Shown: positions 53,217 through 63,263 of the stretch, in pieces
How positions within the stretch are numbered: the first letter of the stretch is position 1
Layout: each line of letters opens with the position of its first letter
From: Siphonodentalium dalli
Taxonomy: Eukaryota; Mollusca; Scaphopoda; Gadilida; Siphonodentaliidae
Assembly: GCA_032622095.1 (NCBI GenBank)
Contig: CP136064.1
Span: forward strand, 134,737,129 to 134,801,128
Direction: 5' to 3'
DNA length: 64,000 bases
The notes under the pieces: model-generated
What the model was told of the DNA's origin: nothing
Seen by the model: only the letters and a program-made list of their open reading frames with translations
Database searches by the model: none
Translations under genes and position numbers: made by a program

Positions 53217-54981
53217 TAGGAAAAATAAAAAATGTAATGAGGAAAATTCTGGCAGTCACCTGACTTTATACATAGATGTGATGGAGCAGTCTATAGGGCA
53301 TCAGAGTCGGAATTCCATGAATAAACATTGCATAATTATTATCAACACAAGATATCATATGAAAATAAAAATACTTCCGGTTACACCGCATTTAAATGAC
53401 CAGTGGGCATTCTCACCTCTGGGGCTATACCAGAGATGGTTCAGAACAATCGTGACCTGGTATAGAATCAATATGTTGGTAGCACTTAATGTGTTCATTT
53501 TGAGTGAGAGTATTAATGTGAAAGTATAGATGTCTGCCATCAAAGTGGCAGCCTTCCTTGGAATTCCTGTTTCTGACCAGAATGATTATTCCTTTCATTT
53601 GTTATATTATTGTCATCATTGATGTAGGAAATCAATATACATATTTTATTTTAAAGTTTAACTATGAATAGCTTAAACTATTAATCATTAATATATCAAG
53701 TGATTTTACCCGTATATAATATTCCATTATAGAGCGACAGGTTAAGAATTAAATAGCATTTGAAAAGTAATGATTTGACCCCTGCATGATGAGAGCAGAA
53801 CAAATGCATGACCATGCCGCATTAGTGCAAATCCCACCATAAAGGGATTAACTGTCAGATTATAACAGCCAAAATTCTAAATATATTCATGGGTACATGT
53901 AGGTAAATACTTATACTTTTTGATGCCAAACAAGTAATGATTGGTAACATCATTGTAGAATACCTCCCTCCCATCAACTGGCGGATTCGAGTCAAGTAAC
54001 ATTCTTTCTCTGTTGATAAAAACTAAGCATATATTTCAAAGATACAGCAACGCCCAAAGCAATCGACCACCCAACCACAGCAGAACCATGAGCAACCCCC
54101 CAGGACACAGTCAAAAACATGGCCCGCCACCACCCATCGGAAATATCTCGACGAGAACTTTCCGATGAATGGCAACAAACCACAACTCCGACCAAATCCC
54201 GAAAAAAATCATCCACAACCCCAATGCGGTCAAGGGTCAATCACTGGGCATTACTGAGCGAACAAGTAACCCTACACCCCTTAACTCAAGGCCCTAATGT
54301 TAGACATAAATTTTGTATTTTAATATCTCAAATACTATATGATGGTAAGGGATATATTTTCAGCCGAAGCAAACTTAACCCCCAATGACTCCCCTTCCCG
54401 AAAAATTAGAAATGGAAGGGAGAGTTTAAGGGAAATTTGCCCTTAAGTAACCATTGTTAGAGAGACATACTTTACCCCTATGTCACAGTCCTTCACATGA
54501 CGAGAACACCTTCGTCAAAATTACCAAGTTTCGAGGAGATTTACTCACTTTCAAATATGGTTGAACTTTGGTAATCCCTTAAAATACTATTCAGGATCCA
54601 AAAGTGGTAATATTTCTGTTATTAAAATGGTATATACCGGTACTAGTAGAAATGCGAAAGTGGAAGGACTGTTAAAAGGAAGTATAGCTCTCATATGACT
54701 CAAACGAACCACTGAAGAGGGGAGGGGGGCATTGACAATGATGAATGGCAATTAATAAGTCACCTGACCAATTCCAGAGAAATCTACCCACATCTCTGCC
54801 ACAACTAAATGACATATATTTAACTGTTTTCACTTGTATGAAGTACCATAATTAAACAAATGTTCAATACATGTAGAAACAACATCGTAGGTATACGGTA
54901 GTTCAAGAATCAACCACTCTGCTACAAAGTACCATAATTGAATAAATTTTCTTCAGAATCAGCACTTCACATAGTTCAGAA
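53217..54981. other. LINE inter-ORF region
   Basis: About 1.55 kb apart from the MITE. That is long for a LINE spacer, so another inserted element may be present, but I find no inverted ends or target duplication. Open frames here show no domain. Confidence 0.4.
54045..54256. mobile_element. Mariner-type palindromic MITE, copy C, heavily T-to-C changed
   Basis: Same length and order of blocks as copies A and B, with TA on the left (54043-54044). Compared with them, most T positions in both arms are C (for example GAATTATGGGTAACTTTT has become GAACCATGAGCAACCCCC), and several G are A, while the reverse changes are nearly absent. The arms have therefore stopped pairing well. It lies between ORF1 and ORF2 of the LINE. 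On the right the expected TA reads AG. Confidence 0.8.
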
Positions 54982-55788
54982 TCAGCCGCTCTGATGAAGC
55001 ACCCACTTCCCTGCTGCATTTCTAGTTTCCAGTACTACATTCACTCCTTGAACCCTTATTCTCGTCTTCTTCTGTTGCGTCGACCTTAGTGTATAAGCGA
55101 TGTTAGCTAGATCACCTCTTGCTCTCTTTAGCTCCGGTGGGAGATCCGATCTGATGGAGAGTTTTGTTCCCTTTGTTTGATCTAAGCAATTTAGGACAGC
55201 TTGCTTATCCCGGTCGGTACCAAACACAGCAATTAAAGGATGTGGAGGTGGTTGTCGGCCCTGTTGATTGGGAGACTGCTTGTGCACGATAGGAAGTCGG
55301 TGACAGTTTACTAATCTCTCAACTATTTTCACAGCAGTTTGCTTTTCCATCTTCAGTGTGTTTATCAGAGTGTTTTGCAAAACATCGTAAGAGTCCTCAT
55401 TATTAGAATTCTGCATAACACCATAGAATAATAAGTTATACTTCCTGTCGTGAATTTCACGTAACATTCCTCTGTCCCATATTTCACTCATTTTTGCAAG
55501 TAATCTGGTCTCCAGGTCAGGAATAACATCATCGGTGATCTCTGTTATTTGTCTCTGGTTTTCAAGCACGGACTGAGCCAAATCTTTTTGTTCGTCAGAA
55601 ATAGATTTTACATCCTGAACAATAGCTTCCATTTGTGTTGTCAAAGTTGATAGTTCAGACTTAACAGAACTGAAATTTGTTTCTAACGTCTTTGTTAGTG
55701 ATGCCATAAATTCATGCATGTCCTTTTTAGTGACTAAATCTGTCCCGCCGGCCGATTCAGACAGGTTCATTTTCTGATCGTCGATCAA
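54982..55788 (-). CDS. LINE ORF1 protein (coiled coil plus RRM-like domain)
   Basis: An intact 268-residue ORF upstream of ORF2 on the same strand. Residues 20-110 are rich in heptad-like leucine, isoleucine and valine with charged residues (a coiled coil). From 118 comes YNLLFYGVMQN, KIVERLVNCHRLPI, then HPLIAVFGTDRDK and a basic C-terminus, the layout of L1/L2/CR1-type ORF1 proteins that bind element RNA as trimers. The start ATG is the first in frame, about 215 bp from the LINE 5' end. No breaks are seen. Confidence 0.75.
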   Translation of the reverse strand: MIDDQKMNLSESAGGTDLVTKKDMHEFMASLTKTLETNFSSVKSELSTLTTQMEAIVQDVKSISDEQKDLAQSVLENQRQITEITDDVIPDLETRLLAKMSEIWDRGMLREIHDRKYNLLFYGVMQNSNNEDSYDVLQNTLINTLKMEKQTAVKIVERLVNCHRLPIVHKQSPNQQGRQPPPHPLIAVFGTDRDKQAVLNCLDQTKGTKLSIRSDLPPELKRARGDLANIAYTLRSTQQKKTRIRVQGVNVVLETRNAAGKWVLHQSG

Positions 55789-56003
55789 TTTTACGTTGCC
55801 TAAGTTCGTGGGTCCTCCACTAAAGTCACTCGAATGACGAATAAATGACGTTCACAGCGCGTATAACAGCACGGATTGGCAACCTTATTGCAACATAAAC
55901 ATCCCTGTCACACTAATTTACAAACATAAGCATAAATCTAGCCCCTGAAGCGATTATTCCACCTTAAAATTTCAACGCATGGTCTCTCTTCGGAAACCGA
56001 AAG

Positions 56004-57330
56004 ATTAGACCAAAGGTACAACCTGTAGCCCGCGCCAAAGGATTTAGTCATGCAAAGAGTAAAATCCAAGATGGCTGCTGGTGGCCATGTTTTTTGGCCG
56101 AATGACCCCAAAATGACTCGTTCCCATCTACATGTCAATGTCAACATTCATGACAAATTTCATGAAGATCAGACCAAAGGTACAACCTGTAGCCCGCGCC
56201 AAAGGATTTAGTCATGCAAAGAGTAAAATCCAAGATGGCTGCTGGCGGCCATGTTTTTCGGCCGAACGACCCCAAAATCACTCGTTCCCATCTACATGTC
56301 ATTGTTAACATCCATGACAACTTTCATGATGTTCCGATCGAAGCTACGACCTGTAGCCTGCGCCAAAGGATTTAGTCATGCAAGAGTAAAATCCAAGATG
56401 GCTGCTGGCGGCCATGTTTTTCGGCCGAACGACCCCATAATGACTCGTTCCCATCTACATGTCATTGTTAACATCCATGACAAATTTCATGATCTTCTGA
56501 TCAAAGCTATGACCTGTAGCCCGCGCCAAAGGATTTAGTCATGCAAAGAGTAAAATCGAAGATGGCTGCTGGCGGCCATGTTTTTTGGCCGAACGACCCC
56601 AAAATGACTCGTTCCCATCTACATGTCAATATTAGCATCCATGACAAATTTCATGATGATCAGACGAACAGTACGACCTGTAGCCCGCGCCAATGGATTG
56701 AATTTTGAAATCTAAGATGGCCACCAGCAGCCATCTTTTTTGGCCGAATGACCCCACAATGATTCGTTCCCATCTACATGTCAATGTCAACATTCATGAC
56801 AAATTTCATAAAGATTAGACCAAAGGTACAACCTGAAGCCCGCGCCAAAGGATTTAGTCATGCAAAGAGTAAAAACCAAGATGGCTGCCATGTTTTTTGG
56901 CCGAACGACTCCAAAATCACTCGTTCCCATCTACATGACAGTGTTAACATCCATGACAAATTTCATAAACTTCTGACCAACGCAACGACCTGTAGCCCGC
57001 GCCAAATGATTTAGTCATGCAAAGAGTAAAATCCAAGATGGCTGCTGGCAGCCATGTTTTTTGGCCGAACGACCCCAAAATCACTCGTTCCCATCTACAT
57101 GTCATTATTAACATCAATGACAAATTTCATGATGATCAGACGAACAGTACGACCTGTAGCCCGCGCCAATGGATTGAATCTTGAAATCCAAGATGGCTGC
57201 CAGCGGCCATGTTTTTTGGCCGAATGACCCCAAAATGACTCGTTCCCATCTACATGTAAATGTCAACATTCATGACAAATTTCATAAAGATCAGACCAAA
57301 GGTACGACCTGTATCCCGCGCCAAAGGAAA
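56004..57330 (+). repeat. Pearl core array, right part (~8 units)
   Basis: Continues the array after the LINE, beginning in mid-unit at GATTAGACCAAAGGTAC. Units have the same two subtypes as the left part. One unit near 56873 lacks CTGGCGGC. The array passes into the microsatellite and tail at about 57335-57415. Confidence 0.9.
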
Positions 57331-57599
57331 TTGTTGACGGACACACGCACACACGGACGACGGACGCCAAACCATGGCAATAGCTCAAACTTACAAAAGT
57401 AAGTTGAGCTAAAAATGTTAGATTTAATTACGAATATACACATGCCGACAGCAGTCAGAAATAGTGCAGCAAATGGACTGAATACTGTTTTGCAGCTTGT
57501 CTTTATGAGAGCGCACCAGTCATACTTCCTTCGTAACATCAATGGAGATACACCCTGCATGGAGTTTGATGAAGAAACAGCAAGTTTATTGTAAAATTT

Positions 57600-57670
57600 T
57601 CACACAAACGTTCTTTATTCATAACTATAGCTCCACCGGAGACTTCATCTCAGGTCAGTTAAAACCAGGA
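57600..57670 (+). repeat. 3' end fragment of a third pearl-like family
   Basis: ACTATAGCTCCACCGGAGAC then TTCATCTCAGGTCAGTTAAAA matches the ends at 61300-61343 and 62340-62383. No core precedes it. Confidence 0.65.
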
Positions 57671-57854
57671 AGACATATTATATGAACAATATGAATATTC
57701 ATGACTAATCGTTATGGTTTATACTATGATAGTTTGGAATGATATGAAAAACATTCACCATTTATATTCATATCGGCCACCATATTGGCAGTCATCCTGA
57801 ATTTGGGGGACATATTGATTTAGATATTTGTGTGTCTCCTATTGTTTCTATAAT
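57671..57854. other. No gene recognised
   Basis: Short AT-rich spacer between two pearl-like fragments. Confidence 0.4.
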
Positions 57855-58075
57855 TAATGAAAGTGTCAATGACACTGTAGCTCAACTTAGGTAGGGGAAT
57901 AATTTAATGGTTGACAGTAAATGGAGGAATAGGAAAGGTGCTAATTGAAATGTCTAACCTGCTCCAAAGGATTTAGTGATGCAAAGATTAAAATACAAGA
58001 TGGCTGCTGGCGGCCATGTTTTTTGGCCAATTGACCCCAAAAGGACTCGTTCCCATCTACGTGTCATTGTTAATG
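57855..58075 (+). mobile_element. Pearl-like element, 5' fragment
   Basis: AATGAAAGTGTCAATGACAC, GTAGCTCAACTTAGGTAGGGG and leader are nearly identical to 47261-47390, followed by one partial core unit ending near TGTCATTGTTAA. No tail follows. It lies only 440 bp from the end of the large element. Confidence 0.8.
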
Positions 58076-59455
58076 GAAATTACCAACAGTTGGAAAGTTC
58101 AAACCAAATGATCGCCTACTTTGGACTCCTCTGGACGGCGGCCATTTTTAATCGGATGTGTTTGGTGAATGTGTGGGGTGTCTTGGGGGGGCAAACCAAC
58201 ACAACTCTTTGTTCGACCTAAATCAGTAAAGGGCCGAGAACGGGCATGGGTTCCCTATTTGAATCCCTCTGGACGGTGGCCATGTTGGATTGGGTGGGGG
58301 GGTGTGGAAATAGAGTCTTGTGGCCATCCTACAATGTACACCTTTTATTTGAGTGAAATATTAACATTTTCAAATAAGGAATAGAAGTCACATTCGTCGT
58401 ATACGTTGAGTAAAAGCTGAAAACGGCGGCCATTTCGTAAAAGTGGCGGCCATTTTGAATATGTCGACCATTGTGATTGGTTTGTCGGAAAAAAAGTCAG
58501 TCTTCATAATTGACATACACTGGCCATTCATGCCAAATGTGAGGTTTGCATCATAAAGTGGACGATTCTGTTACTATTTGACACTTGTCCACCTTATATA
58601 TTTTGCAATGGTAACATCTATATTTGCTCTGCAAAGCGCAAAGAGACAAATTTGTGCACAAATATTAGATAAAATGTCACTATGCTAGGCTATAACGCCT
58701 ATAATCTACTAAGTTCTCGATGAGTTATGTGCAATATCAAAATTATTTATCGTGGGTGCGCACTAGAGGTTACAATTTGTGTTCGTTTTTGAACTGGAGC
58801 CATAAAAATTTCGCACTGTGCCACCTGTAGACCTGTTCAGATTGTCCGTGTATATGCTTGCATTTTCGTGTCCTGGAGATAACAAACTTACGGTACCAGA
58901 AAACTATGGTTTGCCCATTGGAATGTCCCATTTCTGGTCTAAAACAAACTATATCGCCGAAGGTTACGGTAAAATGTCGAAAAAGAAGTGATAAACTCCT
59001 GATTGTTCAATCTTCAGTGAGCGCTACAATTCAAATTCAACACACATGGATACAGACGTTGATATTGAAAAAACTCACAATTTAAATTTGAAAGAATAAT
59101 TTGGATTTTTAAGAAAATACTTACCATTTTAAGTGCCGTCACGCTAATTTTTATAAAATTGCAGAGAGGGCAACTTTAGTAGCATTTATCGATGTGCACT
59201 AGACGATTATACAATTTCGGACGGATTTAGCAGGAGCGGTGGGCCCCCAGTGAAGTTATTGTCTGAAAAACGCAGTTCTCTGTGGCCATCTTGGACACAA
59301 TCTTAAATGCTGATATTTCCCCCCCCCCCAACAGCCCCCAAGGCTGATTTTAGGGGATTTTGGATGTTTTTCCTCTTTTCTGATAGGTCCTATGCTCTAT
59401 CGACCAGACTAGTTAGTAAGAGACAGTGATGAGAAATGATAAGATTTTAACTCAC
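58076..59455. other. Probable intron of the phosphorylase kinase gene; no exon identified
   Basis: Repeated GGCGGCCAT-type words (58135, 58275, 58425, 58445). I searched the minus strand for the following kinase exon (the PPFWHR region) and did not find it. The open frame at 58858-59085 has no domain. Confidence 0.4.
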
Positions 59456-59546
59456 ATGTCAACTTCAATGCTGTATCCTGGAACATTATCATACATTGAT
59501 ACAGCTAACGTTTCTGGAGCAAGGTAGCCAGGAGTCCCACACAACT
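59456..59546 (-). CDS. PHKG: Exon of phosphorylase b kinase gamma catalytic subunit
   Basis: 91 nt with acceptor TTTCAG and donor GTGAGTT. It begins with the last two bases of a codon and ends with the first two of the next. The peptide reads (E)[11 protein letters not shown], then [17 protein letters not shown](M): the kinase activation segment up to the APE motif, followed by the SM-x4-PGY-x2-EVDM stretch typical of phosphorylase kinase gamma and not of other CAMK-group kinases. The enzyme phosphorylates glycogen phosphorylase and drives glycogen breakdown in the cytosol. Neighbouring exons (the HRDLKPEN side at higher coordinates, the PPFWHR side at lower) were not found within the window and may lie beyond large repeat-filled introns. 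A lone pseudogene exon is less likely, since splice sites and frame are intact. Confidence 0.8.
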
Positions 59547-59706
59547 CTGAAATTGATCAATATTGACCTGAACATTGCACTGTGTGGAATTCTGTAAATC
59601 ACTGATATAGAACTATGATTTTGATACATTGATTAGCATGTTGTCTTTATCTCTATTAATTAACTGCCCTTTCGTGGTAAATATCAATAACAAAACAATG
59701 GATAAA

Positions 59707-59796
59707 ATACCACTGGACTATATAAAAAGGATTCCACTGGACTATATAAAAAGGATACCACTGGACTATATAAAAAGGATACCACTGCAGTGCAAT
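59707..59796 (+). repeat. Minisatellite, ~24-bp unit, about 3.5 copies
   Basis: Unit TACCACTGGACTATATAAAA then AGGA. Intronic position relative to the kinase exon. Confidence 0.9.
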
Positions 59797-60790
59797 TGAG
59801 CTACATTATAACCTAGAAATGTTTTCACAAAAGTAAACCTTTAACGGCATTTGTGCGGAACAGTAGTAACCCTAGTGATTTTACATAACTTAGGTATGAT
59901 CTACAAAATTAGCCATGGTTCCAGTCAGATTTTGTTTCCTTGAACTTCAAAATCGAGAAACAAAATGGCCACCAAAATAATTGAAATTGCACATGTATAT
60001 TGGAATTAATCACCATTATAGTTAATATAATATCTTATGCAGTTTTATTTTCCACTTGATTCATTATAATATACAACTCTTACAAATTAGCCAAACATCG
60101 GACACCAAAATCCAATATCGCGAATAAGATGGTGGCAGAAATGTGAAAATTTGCTACATTTTCGGTATTTTACCACTTATCGTTTGTCTCATTGGAAAAA
60201 ATGGGCATCTTGACACAATATTATATATTCATCTTTTAGAAGTCATTTACACATGATGGGACCATACTATACATTCCTGGCTGAATAGTTTTGCCTGATA
60301 TCACTTTTTTCCCCAAATGCCTGAAAATGCCGGTATTATCCGGTCAAAGCTGAATCTAAGCTAATAACGCAATGTCTGTTTCAAATCAGTGGGTGACTGG
60401 GTGTTATTGTTATTCAATATTGTTATTCACCCATGCATATATGTGTGTAGTAGATACCTGTGCTAGGATTCCTCTTACACATGAGTTGAGGAAAATTCAT
60501 CCAAATCTAAGATGGCGGGCCAAATGGTGAACAGAAATTGAAAAATCATTGAAAAATCACTGATTTTTACATGAGATAACATTATTTCTACAACTCGATC
60601 CATGCTTACTGTGTGAGTTGGAAACACTGAGGCGAAGTATTGTCCTTATGAGTCATAAAAAGAAGTTTCCAAAATCCAAAATTGCGGACAGATTTAGAAC
60701 AAGACAGTCAATGACTGTGGGGTCGCTCACCAGACTGTAAAACCGGAGAAGACTGGGACTCTGAAGACTACAATAGTCAGTATGTTGTTA
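59797..60790 (+). repeat. Dispersed repeat, copy 2 (related to 16190-16800)
   Basis: TACAACTCTTACAAATTAGCC, CGGACACCAAAATCCAA, GAAATGTGAAAATTTGCTAC, TTTGTCTCATTGGAAAA and AAATGCCGGTATTAT, then ATATGTGTGTAGTAGATAC and GAGGAAAATTCATCCAAATC match copy 1 in order, with internal gaps. No gene. Confidence 0.55.
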
Positions 60791-60980
60791 TAACATAATT
60801 AATTTTTTTTAAATTTAATTTAAAATTAAAAAAAAAAAATTCATAAAAAAAAAAATTGAGCAAGGAGTGAAAAAATGTAAATGTTTTTTTTTCTCATTTA
60901 AAAATGTTTTTTTATTTTGGTTAAATCGAGCAAGAATTTAAAATCTAAAAAAATAAATCTAATTTTTTTTTTTTTAAGAT
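60791..60980. repeat. A/T homopolymer-rich low-complexity block
   Basis: Almost only A and T with long runs, and twice the phrase GAGCAAG-A-T-AAA. A similar block with CTGAGCAAGAAG precedes the related element at 62030, so it may be the 5' part of that family. Confidence 0.7.
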
Positions 60981-61343
60981 ATTGACCCTGGCACTGCTCA
61001 TGTTTGCCCCAGTGACCTCATTTTAACAAATCGGAACCCAAGTAAACCAAGGACCCTCCATACCAAATATAAGCTTAATAGGCCCAATGGTTCTTTAGAA
61101 GTTGTTTTAAGAATTACTATGGAGGGAAAGAGTTAAGGCCCTGGTTTCGCAACTATTTGACTTGGTGACCTCATTTTAACAAATCTGAATATGAGTCACC
61201 TAGGGAACATCCACACCATATATGAACCCATTCGGTCTTATGTGTCTGGAGAAGATGTTTAAACAATTTTTGATGGACGATGGAAGAGGAGTGATAACTA
61301 AAGCCGGTAGCTCCGCCAAAGTCTTTGCCTCAGGTGAGCTTAA
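60981..61343 (+). mobile_element. Third pearl-like family, copy 1
   Basis: Two core-like units (CCAGTGACCTCATTTTAACA; AAATCTGAATATGAGTCACC, CTAGGGAACATCCACACC, GAACCCATTCGGTCTTATG, GAATTACTATGGAGGGAAAG). Then a short ATGGACGATGG remnant of the microsatellite and the tail GGTAGCTCCGCCAAAGTC, CTCAGGTGAGCTTAAAA. The final CTAA is mutated to CTTA. Confidence 0.7.
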
Positions 61344-62029
61344 AACTATAATCAGTACCAAACTTGAACTCAACAACTCAAATTGTTTGTCTTATGGAAG
61401 GGGTTAAAGTTTTTGGAGTTATTGGCTGATTCTTAAACTTATAAAGCTGTCTCTATTAGAAACAGTCTCAAACAAAAAAAAGGTGGTCCACACAAGCTAC
61501 AAAACCATTCATAGGGTAGAAATTAATTCACCGAAAGGAAGTGTTAAAACTGTATAAATGACAGACCCACCATTTGAACAAAGTAATAGTTTATATGAGT
61601 AGAGACTGAAGGCTCCTGAGAATACATTTGACACTCAACTTCAAAATTATTTACCAAAACAAAACCTCTCTGGCTGGCTAGAGAGAGCTGTGTGCTTGTT
61701 GATACTGCACTGTCAGATTTGACATGTGAATAACTATCAACAGAGTAGAGTGATATGCTGACCTGTAGTATTAATTTCACTGTAAGCGCTAGCATTTTAG
61801 CATATGCACAGGGTGTATTGTATTGTGACTGTGAAATAAATTTAAAACAAGTATTTGATAACAGGTATGCTAGAAGAACCAATGGGCAAGGGTGAGGGGC
61901 TTCTTTAATATTTGTGTCTTTACTAATTAACTCTATAAAAAAAAAATTATTGAAATAAATAAAACAAAACAAAAATTATTTTAAATTAAAAATATTTTTT
62001 TTTTTTTTTTTCCAACTGAGCAAGAAGTT
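61344..62029. other. No gene recognised
   Basis: A 142-codon minus-strand frame (61544-61972) starts in a T-rich low-complexity block and shows no domain. It is not called. An A/T-run block lies at 61930-62015. Confidence 0.4.
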
Positions 62030-62383
62030 TTTTTTTAGTTATGTCCCTGGCTCCGCTCACATTTGAACAAATCTGAACCCCAGTCACCCAAGGACCCTTC
62101 ATACAAATTATGAACCCATTCGGCCCGATGCTAATTGAGAAGAAGTCGTTTTAAGAATTACTATGGAGGGAAAGAGTTATGGCTCTGACTTCGGAACTAA
62201 TTGACCCAGTGACCTCATTTGAATAAATCTGAATTCCAGTCACCTAGGGAACATCCACACCAAATATGAACCCATTCGGTCTTATGGAACCAGAGAAGAA
62301 GATGTTTAAAGAATTGTTGACGGACGGATGAACGAGGAGTGATGACTATAGCTCCACCGGAGACTTCGTCTCAGGTGAGCTAA
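62030..62383 (+). mobile_element. Third pearl-like family, copy 2
   Basis: Core words AACAAATCTGAACCCCAGTC, CACCCAAGGACCCTTCATAC, GAATTACTATGGAGGGAAAG, TTGACCCAGTGACCTCATTT, GGAACATCCACACCAAATAT, then TTGACGGACGGATGAACGAG and the tail AGCTCCACC-GGAGACTTCGTCTC-AGGTGAGCTAA, a multi-step hairpin ending directly at CTAA. The TGAGCTAA end is shared with the unrelated core family at 47261-57415. Confidence 0.75.
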
Positions 62384-62389
62384 AAATGA

Positions 62390-63000
62390 ACGTAAATCCC
62401 CTCACATCCCATTCACATAATTGGGCAGTATTGTCATGTCAACTCCATCCATGCTTACAGTTGAGATGGGAATACTGATGCCAAGTAATTATCTTACATC
62501 TCATACAAAAACAAAATGGTTTCCTACATCCAAGATGACATTCTGACAATGGGTGTTATTGTTATGCATGGCTATGTAACATTGATACAAATTGGGCAAT
62601 TCATACTCACAGCCAAGATGGTAGCCGAACTGTTGTCCAGACATTGAATAGTCATTGATATTTCCACATACTAATTTCCACTGTTGTCATAATATCGATA
62701 TGTAAAGACGAAACGATACATAACTTATCTATAAATATTATTACATAACGCCTAACATTGCTAATAGCTTTTTGAATGAAGAAAAACCAAAAATTAATAA
62801 TCACAATGTCACATTTCTTATCCATTCTCCAGTAAGCATCAATAATGGCCATAACCATATGAGCGTCGATTTGTCATATAATGACTTGCAAGATTCAGAA
62901 CAATTATCTGAGAACCGATTCTGATTTTCCACATTAAGAATAACTGGAGCATCTTTTCGTCTGATGAATCTATCTTGATCACACCAACAAAGTATTCTAC
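62390..63000 (+). repeat. Foldback-arm relative, then spacer
   Basis: CCTCACATCCCATTCACATA, TTGGGCAGTATTGTCATG, CAACTCCATCCATGCTTACA, ATGGGAATACTGATGCCAAG, TAATTATCTTACATCTCATA follow the arm of the foldback at 16850-16940. From about 62650 to 63000 I see only AT-rich sequence. Confidence 0.55.
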
Positions 63001-63263
63001 ACTTCATGGGAGAAGAGTCCCTCTAATCAGAACGTTTAAAACAAGCCATTTGCGGGAATCTATATGTAGCTCACGCTATTGAATATGTGCTAAATATTGT
63101 GAGTCATCTTGAAATAGAAAGGCATAATGCTGATGAGTATACTAACTTTCAGAAGGTCACCTCTATCTACGTCTTTCTCATATCACATGGGGCTAACAAA
63201 ATGTACGCATGTTGATCTTCACAGTTAGCTAGCCACTGCTTAATAGATGGTTTGTCAACTCAC

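Larger units (their letters stand above)
48444..56003 (-). mobile_element. Near-complete non-LTR retrotransposon (LINE) inserted in the pearl array
   Basis: On the minus strand: a short 5' UTR (55789-56003), ORF1 (54982-55788), an inter-ORF region enlarged by a MITE, ORF2 (53216-48906) and a 3' UTR ending TTATTATCTTATTATCTATC at 48444. The pearl core reads GACAAA on the left and GATTAGACC on the right, so about 9 bp of core were lost instead of duplicated. The ORF2 type (AP-endonuclease, reverse transcriptase, no RNase H seen) and an ORF1 with coiled coil and RRM-like part suit the CR1/L2/Daphne-type LINEs. A hAT-type element (52020-53186) interrupts ORF2. Without inserted DNA the element is about 6.1 kb. 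Confidence 0.8.
47261..57415 (+). mobile_element. Very large pearl-like (Helitron-related, non-autonomous) element, split by a LINE
   Basis: Start: AATGAAAGTGTCAATGACAC, GTAGCTCAACTT and a 120-bp leader, as at 4264 and 57855. End: GGACACACGCACACACGGAC-type microsatellite, ACGGACGCCA, then AACTTAC-AAAA-GTAAGTT, TGAGCTAA (to 57412). Between are about 15 core units of 155-160 bp, seven left and eight right of a LINE (48444-56003). Bivalve pearl elements are known for a short leader, a few ~160-bp cores, an ACGG/ACTG microsatellite and a conserved tail, and have been linked to Helitrons. Fifteen cores is more than I recall for that family. Element size without the LINE is about 2.6 kb. Open frames across the cores are repeat-derived. 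Confidence 0.8.

Noticed and set aside
47390-57330. Many 70-95 codon ORFs across the pearl core array
   Set aside because: The same peptides recur with every repeat unit (for example ARAKGFSHAKSK) and reflect the core repeat, not genes.
58800-58840. A possible next phosphorylase kinase exon (acceptor-like CTACAG followed by GTGGC on the minus strand)
   Set aside because: The translation after the acceptor (WHSAKFLW) does not match the kinase subdomain IX sequence expected there.
61544-61972. 142-codon minus-strand ORF
   Set aside because: Begins in a poly-A/T low-complexity block between two copies of a repeat element and shows no domain.
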